Positions 42,801 to 47,318 of a DNA stretch of 47,318 nucleotides are shown piece by piece (positions within the stretch are counted from its first letter, which is position 1; each line of letters starts with the position of its first letter). The notes beneath the pieces were generated by a model, which was given only the letters and a program-made list of their open reading frames with translations, made no database searches and had not been told where the DNA came from. This DNA is from Candidatus Hydrogenedentota bacterium (lineage in GTDB: Bacteria > Hydrogenedentota > Hydrogenedentia > Hydrogenedentales > CAITNO01), in assembly GCA_903902895.1 (NCBI GenBank), contig CAIUWO010000513.1, forward strand, positions 1 to 47,318. Reading direction: 5' to 3'. The position numbers and the translations under genes were made by a program.

Positions 42801-43612
42801 ATCCGGTGCCGGGCCAACCGGATTCCTTTGGTGCCGCTGTGGCGCTCGTGCTGTCAACGGGTTCATGCGACCGGGTAGTGCCAGACGTCTTTGGCTATTC
42901 GCAGGCGGCCGCGACAAGGGCGATTAGCGACGCGAATCTGAGCCTCGGCGAGGTGACACGGCGGTGCAGCGAAACCGTGGCGCTGGGCAAAGTCGTAAGC
43001 CAGACCCCGGCGGCCGACACACACGCGACCGCAGGAAGTGCCGTGGCTCTGGTAGTCTCGGAGGGGAACTGCAACCCGGCAGTGCCCAATCTGGTGGGCC
43101 AGGTGGCCAACGCCGCGCATATGGCCGTCATAGCTGCAAACCTGACTCCAGGCACCATAACCGAACAGTGCAGCGGCACCTTTCTGGCAGGGATTGTCAT
43201 AAGCCAGAATCCGGCTGCGGGCCAGCCGATTGTCCCCGGCAGTGCCGTGGCCATGATAGTATCCACTGGTCCGTGCGGAGACACCGCGCCAACTGAGGTC
43301 GAATTGCGTGACGCACTCGCGACAACCTTTGACACGATGGACAGCAACGGGGACAGTCAAGTCAGTTATTTTGAGGCGCTGATCGCCTTGCCGGGTCTGC
43401 CTGAGGTAACGTTCGACGCGGTGGATTCGAACGGCGATGGCCAAGTCAGCCGCGCTGAGGCTGAATTTGATGCGGACGGCGGATGCGCAGGATGCGCGGG
43501 CGGCAAGGGAGTCTTTACCATCGACAAGATGAAAAAGGCCTTCGGCGATTTCTTTATAGCCGCGCTGGGCCTTGGGGTTCTCTCGCTGTTCTTCCGGCCA
43601 AGATCTTTCTGA
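39803..43612 (+). CDS. Secreted WD40-PASTA(x12)-EF-hand protein, GGCAGC tail (paralogue 2)
   Basis: A 1269-residue exported protein. GGAG lies seven bases before the ATG; a signal peptide ends near residue 27. Seven WD40 repeats (about 50-345, e.g. 'VAFSPDGTQVLTGTADGKAK') make a complete propeller. Twelve PASTA domains of about 68 residues follow (345-1165), each with 'VPNVVGQAQ', a mid Cys ('QCSNTV') and a terminal Cys ('STGLC'), so each could carry one disulfide. Two EF-hand loops ('DSNGDSQVSYFE', 'DSNGDGQVSRAE') precede the tail: GGCAGCAGGK at 1226, a membrane helix, and RPRSF. PASTA domains usually bind muropeptides in Ser/Thr kinases; here there is no kinase. A cell-wall-binding, calcium-stabilised surface rod is a reasonable inference. 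Confidence 0.9.
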   Translation: MSRMSLTNRLSGLVALLLSATVMAMASETVRPSDSTDKSIEKDNISTPLMQYPHSAGVNSVAFSPDGTQVLTGTADGKAKLWSTTTGTLIHTLTGHTSAVTAVAFSPDGKQALTASMDSTAKLWDAATGEVIRTFTGHDYPVYSAAFSPDGAKVLTGSGDPSAKLWNTATGEVLLTLAGANGHTNEVYSVAYSPDGSQVLTGAGDNTAKLWNATTGGLVRTFTGHAREVYSVAFSPDGVQVLTGSADGKAKLWSTGAIFIREFTGREAIWSVTFSPDGNQVLVGAGDYKATLWGKLSGSVVRTFSGHTLDVSSVAFSKDGMRVLTGSADDTAKLWPVTGGQVDVSVPNVTGETQAVAEAAVTDAGLVNGTPITRCSDTVATGLVISQNPAAGQSVTLGSTVALVVSTGPCSVAVPNVVGQAQTAADTAITGAGLTVGAITQQCSNTVVAGLVISQNPAGGQQSPPSGAVALVISTGPCSVSVPNVVGQTQAAATISIGIETLTVGTVTRQCSNTVARDVVLSQNPAAGQQVLPGSGVTLVVSSGFCTELVPNVVSQTLTGAGAILAGANLVVGVVIQQCSNTVQSGLVISQNPAAGAQTPFGSAVSLVVSTGLCNTTAPNVVGQAQAAATAAITGASLTVGAITRQCSNTVQSGLVISQNPAAGAQAPFGSAVSLVLSTGLCIETVPNVVGQAQTDATTAITGASLTVGAVTQQCSNTVAEGKVASQNPAAGAQAPFGSAVSLVLSTGLCIETVPNVVGQAQAAATAAITGASLTVGVVTQRCSNTVPEGKVVSQNPAQGAQVPFGTPVALLVSTGLCNETVPSVVGQTQAVATSAITGAHLKVGRITPECSNSITAGTVITQDPPAGLFATFGSAVDLVVSSGLCNETVPNVMGQTRAAAATRIADASLTVGVVTLQCSNMVQTGQVINQTPSAGAQAPFGSAVALAVSSGRCSETVPNVVGQTQTVAGATLVGANLVVGTVSQQCSDAVPEGTVIDQNPVPGQPDSFGAAVALVLSTGSCDRVVPDVFGYSQAAATRAISDANLSLGEVTRRCSETVALGKVVSQTPAADTHATAGSAVALVVSEGNCNPAVPNLVGQVANAAHMAVIAANLTPGTITEQCSGTFLAGIVISQNPAAGQPIVPGSAVAMIVSTGPCGDTAPTEVELRDALATTFDTMDSNGDSQVSYFEALIALPGLPEVTFDAVDSNGDGQVSRAEAEFDADGGCAGCAGGKGVFTIDKMKKAFGDFFIAALGLGVLSLFFRPRSF
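41773..42084 (+). repeat. Near-identical DNA repeat spanning PASTA units 5-7
   Basis: The 108-base segment at 41773-41880 recurs at 41977-42084 with one mismatch that I can see, at the 204-base PASTA period. The third copy near 41569 is more divergent. Silent sites are shared, so this is a recent duplication or gene conversion. Confidence 0.9.
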
Positions 43613-43750
43613 CCGCACCCAGAATTCCTAAACGCCAAGTAAAGGGAGTAACAGAACTACCGCGCAGGTGAACAGCACTGACAGTTTTGTTGCCGCGCAA
43701 CTTCTTTCGACATTTGAATACGTCACACTTGAACCTCTGTAACCGTAAAC

Positions 43751-43801
43751 GCCTGTCTCATGTCCCGAAAGTCTTAGGTTCAAATCCCACCCTCACTACC
43801 A
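43751..43801 (+). other. tRNA-like 3' remnant (Met-type)
   Basis: The stretch ending TTCAAATCCCACC then CTCACTACCA looks like the T-arm, acceptor 3' strand and CCA of a tRNA; CTCAT before it fits a CAU anticodon loop and CCCGAAAGTC a variable loop. No D-arm or matching 5' acceptor strand (which would read AGTGAGG) is present upstream and the T-stem has mismatches. It is therefore a decayed fragment rather than a working tRNA gene. Confidence 0.5.
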
Positions 43802-43810
43802 TTCGTGAAC

Positions 43811-43844
43811 AAAGGACTTGCAGCGATGCAAGTCCTTTTTCTTT
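43811..43844 (+). terminator. Intrinsic terminator after the tRNA remnant
   Basis: An 11-bp perfect stem (AAAGGACTTGC at 43811-43821 with GCAAGTCCTTT at 43828-43838) with loop AGCGAT and a TTCTTT tail. The group IIC intron fragment begins at the very next base. Confidence 0.88.
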
Positions 43845-44085
43845 GTGCGCCCGGCAGGGCCCGTTCACTTGAAGGTGTAAGTCCTTTACAGGGCTGACGG
43901 CAGGTACTGTTAGCCGGACGGGAAGGGTGTCCATCGCGAGGTGGAATCTGAAGGAAGCCGCAGGCAAAGCACTGGCCCGACGAACAGGAACCGCATACGA
44001 GGCAGCCATGCCGGGTGAGAAGGCAAATAGATTCAAAGCCCAACACCTGTACGGAAGGCATGGAAGTAGATGCGGCAGGCATAAG
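43845..44085 (+). mobile_element. Group IIC intron fragment (5' part, domain I)
   Basis: It begins GTGCGCCCGGCAGGG, the group II 5' consensus GTGYG in the form used by group IIC introns, and continues with the domain I landmarks 'GGGTGTCCATCGCGAGG', 'GGAATCTGAAGGAAGC', 'GGCAAA', 'CCGACGAACAGGAACC' and 'GCATACGAGGC', in the order known from the Oceanobacillus iheyensis IIC intron. It stops after about 240 bases: no maturase gene and no domain V ('GTACGGT' type hairpin) follow. IIC introns insert just after intrinsic terminators, exactly as seen here with the terminator at 43811-43844. Confidence 0.75.
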
Positions 44086-44220
44086 TGACCACGCAGCGCC
44101 ATGCTTTTGGGTAGTTGCTGTTTCTTCTTCTTTGGCATTGGGTTGTGCTCTTGTTATGCGCAACCATACTATGGGCTTCCCCAATTTGCACGTTATTTGC
44201 ACAAGAGCCACCTTCCCCGC

Positions 44221-44266
44221 AAGAAACAAACACGCCAGCAAGTCCGTAAGTACTTGCTGGCGTGTT
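44221..44266 (-). terminator. Intrinsic terminator of tRNA-Leu
   Basis: A perfect 14-bp stem on the minus strand (ACACGCCAGCAAGT / ACTTGCTGGCGTGT, 44265-44230) followed by TTGTTTCTT. It begins about 14 bases after the tRNA 3' end. Confidence 0.92.
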
Positions 44267-44279
44267 GTTTATAATTACG

Positions 44280-44361
44280 TGCCCGAGGCGAGACTTGAAC
44301 TCGCACCCCTCGCGGGACCAGATCCTTAGTCTGGCGTGTCTGCCAATTCCACCACCCGGGC
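44280..44361 (-). tRNA. tRNA-Leu (anticodon AAG by loop position)
   Basis: An 82-base class II tRNA. The acceptor GCCCGGG (from 44361) pairs with CTCGGGC before discriminator A; the D-arm contains 'GGTGGAATTGGCAGACACG' typical of tRNA-Leu; the anticodon stem CCAGA/TCTGG encloses loop CTAAGGA, whose positions 34-36 read AAG. A long variable arm (CCCGCGAGGGG) and T-arm (GTTCAAGTC) follow. CCA is not encoded. An A at position 34 is uncommon in bacteria. A strong terminator follows. Confidence 0.95.
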
Positions 44362-44568
44362 GGGTGTCTTTACGACGGGCGAATGATACCGGATAGACCG
44401 GCCCCGATGCAAACAGAAACGGCAGCAAATTCTTTTTGGAGTGCCGTGGCAAAGCGCCACGGCGACGCTAACGCCGCACGCCAAAATCGAAACCGCAACG
44501 TCCCGCCGTGCAGCAATCCCCATGGGCGCCGGTTAACACCCGTGGGGCGTGTGTTTGTGGAACACCGG

Positions 44569-44900
44569 CTACTTCCGGCGCGACCCGCGCCGCGCGGCGG
44601 CGGCAAGCGCACCGGACAGGAGCATCAGCCCCGCCATGCCCGCCACGGGCACCCCTGTGCCGGCGTCGGGCGTGGCGAAGCTGCCCGTGTTTGGCCGACA
44701 TAGGTGAAGGAACCGCCAATACAGGTGGTGGTGAGCGTGGTGGTAATGGCATCCACCTCCCCCCCGTCGAACACCCAGGTTTCCTCGCGGGGCGTACTGC
44801 TGAGTTCCGCCGTAGCCTTCGCGCCCGGCCACACAACGGCCAGGAACAGGACAATAGCCAGTGCCACTGCAGGGGTAACGAGTATCTTGCTGCGAGCCAC
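44569..44900 (-). pseudogene. Small exported protein with C-terminal anchor, frameshifted
   Basis: A GTG at 44900 with GGAG nine bases upstream opens a frame with a good signal peptide ('SKILVTPAVALAIVLFLAVV', then a cut near 'AKATA') and a short mature part ('REETWVFDGGEVDAITTTLT'). Near 44685-44690 the frame is lost by one base: the continuation in another frame reads 'TGSFATPDAGTGVPVAGMAG' and ends in a hydrophobic helix and ARRGSRRK, the kind of anchor tail seen in two other proteins here. Together they would form a protein of about 110 residues. Either the gene is broken, or the assembly lacks one base near 'CAAACACGGG'. Confidence 0.6.
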
Positions 44901-45252
44901 GCGTTGCTTCTCCTCTTCCTTTTGGTGCTGTTTCACCCCGGCCGTAGTCTGCGTTGCCACCACCATGTTCCACCCAGTAGCATGAGAAACATTATACAAA
45001 AGTTCATTCGCGCTACATCTCCTTTTGGAGTTCGGAAGCGACCCCGCTTTGGCTGTTATCGCGCAATCGTCCAGCCAAAGAGGTGTCGCCGCTCGGCTCT
45101 GCCCCCGCACTCCACAAGAGCGGCATGGCAACCTGACTGTGTTCCGGCCTGACGACAATACCCCGGAACACGGACAGGAGGTCCGTGCCGCTACGCGGGG
45201 ACTCGATTGGCCCCCGCCCCCGTGCTACTTTCTTCCGCGGAGAACCAACACC
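44901..45252. other. Region upstream of ilvD
   Basis: About 350 bases between the divergent frameshifted gene and ilvD. Apart from the competing hairpins at 45139-45187 no gene or RNA is evident. Confidence 0.5.
45139..45187 (+). promoter_or_regulatory. Overlapping hairpins in the ilvD leader
   Basis: GTGTTCCGG (45139-45147) pairs perfectly with CCGGAACAC (45163-45171), and CACGGAC (45169-45175) pairs with GTCCGTG (45181-45187). The two stems share CAC at 45169-45171, so they compete. This could be an attenuation-like switch 65 bases before ilvD, but no leader peptide rich in Ile, Val or Leu codons is visible. Inference only. Confidence 0.3.
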
Positions 45253-46890
45253 ATGAAAAAGCCCAAGAGCGGACAGTACTTCGATATGCAGGACGGTCTC
45301 ATCACCATGCTGCGCATGTCGCTGATCAAGGCGACCGGTGCCGACATGGCCGACGCCATGACCAAGCCCTTCATCGCCGTCGTCAACTCGCACACCGACC
45401 TCAACCCCGGCCACATGCACCTGCACACGCTCGCCGCGCGCGTCAAGGAGGGCGTCATCGCCGCCGGCGGGCTCCCCTACGAGTTCAACGTGCCCGCCCC
45501 CTGCGACGGCATGGCCGAGGGCCACGAAGGCATGCGCTTTATCCTGCCCCAGCGCGAGCTCATCGCCAACATCGTTGAAACCCACGTGCGCAGCATGATC
45601 TTTGACGGCATCGTCCTCATCGCCAGTTGCGACAAGATCATCCCCGGCATGATCATGGCCGCGGCGCGCCTCGACCTGCCGGCCATCATGCTCACCGGCG
45701 GTTCCAACGCGTGGCAGGTGCGCCACTCGGTGGGCTACAAGGGCAGTGTTGATTTCAAGGACTACGCGGGCACGCACCTCGCCCTGTCCACCTGCACGGC
45801 GGCCGCCTGCGGTGCCTGCGAGGTCATGGGCACGGCCAACACCTTTCAGTGCCTGGCCGAGGCCATGGGCCTGGCCCTGCCCGGCACGGCCAACATCCCA
45901 GCCTTCCATACCGACAAGCTCATCGCTGCCCGCGAAACGGGCAAGCGCATCGTCGCCATGGTGGATGAGGAACTGACCACCCGCAAGATTCTCACCCCCG
46001 AGGCGCTCATGAACGCCGTCATCGTCGACCTTGCCATCGGCGGCTCCACCAACTCGACACTCCATCTCCCCGCCATCGCCCACGAACTGGGATTTGAATT
46101 GCCCCTGTCCGTCTTCAACGACCTCAACACCAAAATCCCCACGCTGCTCTCCATCTCCCCCAACGGTCCCCACGGCATTCTGGACCTCTATATGGCAGGC
46201 GGTGTCGGCGGCGTCATGAAGGCGCTCCAGGAGGACCTCAACCTCGACTGCCTCACCGTCACGGGAAAGACGCTCAAAGACAGCGTGGCCAATGCGGAAA
46301 TCCGGGACGAATCAGTGATCCGGCCCAAATCGGCCCCCTATGACGCCGAAGGCGGCACGGTCATTCTCTACGGCAACCTCGCCCCCGACGGCGCTGTCGT
46401 CAAGCAATCCGCTGTCGCCCCTGACCAGCGCCACTTCATCGGCCGCGCCCGCGTCTTCAACCGCGAGAAGGACGCCCTGCTCGCCTTTGACGCGCGTACC
46501 ATACAGGAGAACGATGTTCTCGTCATCCGCTATGAAGGCCCCAAGGGCGGCCCGGGCATGCCCGAAACGCTCGCCGTCACCATGGCCGTCGCCCACACCG
46601 GCCTCAAGCGCGTGGCACTCGTCACCGACGGCCGCTTCTCCGGCGCCAGCGAAGGCCCCTGCGTCGGCCATGTCTCCCCCGAAGCCGCCGCAGGCGGGCC
46701 CATCGCCGCCGTTCAGGACGGAGACGAAATAGAAATCGACATTGCCAACCGCACCCTCAGTCTTCTCAACGTGGACATCGCCGCGCGCCAAAAGGGGGTC
46801 ACGCCGGTGCAGCACGAAGTCCCCCCGGGCTTCATGCGCCAATACGTCAAATACGTCACCTCCGCCGCCCGCGGCGCCGTGATGGAATAG
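45253..46890 (+). CDS. ilvD: Dihydroxy-acid dehydratase
   Basis: A 545-residue iron-sulfur enzyme that dehydrates 2,3-dihydroxy-3-methylbutanoate (and the ethyl analogue) to the 2-oxo acids in valine, isoleucine and leucine synthesis. The cluster-binding cysteines are Cys84 ('NVPAPCDGMAEG'), Cys126 ('IASCDKIIPGM', with the conserved Lys128) and a Cys in 'CTAAACGACEVMGTAN' (181-189). 'AIGGSTNSTLHLPAIAHELG' and 'VTDGRFSGASEGPCVGHVSP' are also diagnostic. It is of the shorter (about 550-residue) type. The ATG at 45253 has GGAG ten bases upstream. Edd or sugar-acid dehydratases are related; the SGA(S/T)xGxxxGHxxPEA motif and length favour IlvD. Confidence 0.93.
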   Translation: MKKPKSGQYFDMQDGLITMLRMSLIKATGADMADAMTKPFIAVVNSHTDLNPGHMHLHTLAARVKEGVIAAGGLPYEFNVPAPCDGMAEGHEGMRFILPQRELIANIVETHVRSMIFDGIVLIASCDKIIPGMIMAAARLDLPAIMLTGGSNAWQVRHSVGYKGSVDFKDYAGTHLALSTCTAAACGACEVMGTANTFQCLAEAMGLALPGTANIPAFHTDKLIAARETGKRIVAMVDEELTTRKILTPEALMNAVIVDLAIGGSTNSTLHLPAIAHELGFELPLSVFNDLNTKIPTLLSISPNGPHGILDLYMAGGVGGVMKALQEDLNLDCLTVTGKTLKDSVANAEIRDESVIRPKSAPYDAEGGTVILYGNLAPDGAVVKQSAVAPDQRHFIGRARVFNREKDALLAFDARTIQENDVLVIRYEGPKGGPGMPETLAVTMAVAHTGLKRVALVTDGRFSGASEGPCVGHVSPEAAAGGPIAAVQDGDEIEIDIANRTLSLLNVDIAARQKGVTPVQHEVPPGFMRQYVKYVTSAARGAVME

Positions 46891-46945
46891 GCCGATCACA
46901 CTCTTCAAACGCCAAAGCCGCAACCTGCGACTCGCCCCTACCATT

Positions 46946-47200
46946 TCACCTCCAGCCCGGCTTGCCGGGCTGTGTCCGCAATGCCGCCCAGAATCTGCCT
47001 TCAATCCCGCCGCTCCAAGGCGCGGGCAGGCCATACACGGCTTGGGCAACTCTTCCCTCGCAGCCACCCTCCCGCAAAAACCTTTCTGAGGGAATGTTTC
47101 CCACCACGCCGTTGGCGTATCCCATGACAAAGGTGTCCGGCCCCAGCACTCTTTTCGCGGAAAGGGCGTACTCCACCACCGTCTCTCCGCCCAGCGCCAC
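46946..47200 (-). pseudogene. Ceramidase-like gene 3' part, interrupted by an IS element
   Basis: The last 84 codons of a neutral/alkaline ceramidase-like protein: 'LGGETVVEYALSAKRVLGPD', 'VMGYANGVVGNIPSERFLRE' and 'GGCEGRVAQAVYGLPAPWSG' match the conserved end of its catalytic domain. The reading frame is cut at 47201 by TA and an IS630-family element that continues to the window edge. The 5' part would lie beyond the element, so the gene is disrupted. Confidence 0.75.
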
Positions 47201-47202
47201 TA

Positions 47203-47318
47203 GAGCATTTTAAGAAATTATACCTACGCAACAGTGCCGAAAGAAGCCTTTTGTGTCGCTCGAAGTGACGGTTGATAGTGCGCCTGCGATGGCGTCCTGT
47301 AGCTCGTCCTGGGTGCGG
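47203..47318 (-). mobile_element. IS630-family insertion sequence, end only
   Basis: One end of an element inserted at TA (47201-47202). The first 35 bases are nearly the same as the end of the 231-bp element at 32176 (TAGAGCAT..TAA..A...ATACCTACGCA). It carries the 3' end of a transposase gene and runs out of the window. Confidence 0.75.
47210..47318 (-). CDS. IS630-family transposase, C-terminal fragment
   Basis: The partial frame ends 'RTQDELQDAIAGALSTVTSS' then 'DTKGFFRHCCVGIIS', stop at 47210. The helix plus 'FFRHC' is the typical end of IS630 transposases. The gene starts beyond the window edge, so completeness and the DDE triad cannot be checked. Confidence 0.7.
   Translation of the reverse strand, partial: RTQDELQDAIAGALSTVTSSDTKGFFRHCCVGIIS

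Noticed and set aside
40000-43612. CRISPR-like regular spacing of repeats in the WD40-PASTA gene
   Set aside because: The 126-base and 204-base periods are coding repeats in frame with the protein, not short palindromic repeats with unique spacers.
43758-44138. A minus-strand frame ending in 'VGFEPKTFGT'
   Set aside because: This peptide is a known artefact of reading through the antisense of a tRNA T-arm and anticodon arm; it supports the tRNA remnant rather than a protein.
44444-44462. CCGTGGC/GCCACGG hairpin upstream of tRNA-Leu, considered as a terminator
   Set aside because: No T-run on either strand; the nearby T-stretch is on the wrong side for the minus-strand gene.

Overview
The window reads as one GC-rich chromosomal segment of an uncultured-type, Gram-negative-like bacterium. 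Lipobox lipoproteins, a SurA-like periplasmic factor and many Sec signal peptides point to a diderm. Secreted proteins carry thrombospondin type-3, PASTA, WD40 and Ig-like repeats and end in C-terminal membrane-anchor tails. This style of proteome is seen in Candidatus Hydrogenedentota and Planctomycetota-like lineages. That placement is inference; no 16S rRNA lies in the window.

Layout. 156-6275 (all minus strand): a secreted unknown, a Tyr/Gly-rich exported protein, a GH28-like pectinase-fold enzyme and a CocE/NonD-family hydrolase. 6562-9774 (plus): the RNase P RNA with its -10 box and terminator, then yceD-rpmF-plsX-fabG, which joins translation and fatty-acid/phospholipid synthesis. 9798-12445: a two-domain polyphosphate:AMP phosphotransferase and, divergently, a YchF-like P-loop protein with an unusual G1 motif. 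12941-14460 (minus): a GGQ-type release-factor-like protein and a TPR lipoprotein. 14699-19232 (mostly plus): a tandem C45-type hydrolase with a Ca-binding-repeat stalk, a small zinc-ribbon protein and a SurA-like lipoprotein. 19202-23309 (minus): envelope proteins (two small lipoproteins, a membrane-anchored TPR protein, a large multi-pass protein). 23971-26228: a polysaccharide deacetylase and a CelD/FemAB-like acetyltransferase, probably for an exopolysaccharide. 26363-31884: a DinG-type helicase with an N-terminal RadC-like JAMM domain, then pgi and a membrane TPR protein whose start overlaps the pgi stop.

31920-47318 is accessory in character. A nitrilase 3' remnant abuts a 231-bp internally deleted IS630-family element. 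Next come a response-regulator/histidine-kinase hybrid and two paralogous secreted WD40-PASTA-EF-hand proteins on either side of a leucine-rich-repeat/Ig-like surface protein. The paralogues share a 44-residue C-terminal tail starting GGCAGC that looks like an undescribed sorting signal. After them lie a tRNA-like 3' remnant, an intrinsic terminator with the 5' part of a group IIC intron fused directly to it, a tRNA-Leu, a frameshifted small exported protein, ilvD with a hairpin-rich leader, and a ceramidase-like gene cut by an IS630 element that runs off the right edge.

The most promising novelty is the surface-protein cassette at 33.9-43.6 kb. WD40 propellers, disulfide-bearing PASTA arrays and EF-hands are put together in different copy numbers in the two paralogues and end in the same Cys-containing tail. 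No sortase-like enzyme for any of the tails is encoded in the window.
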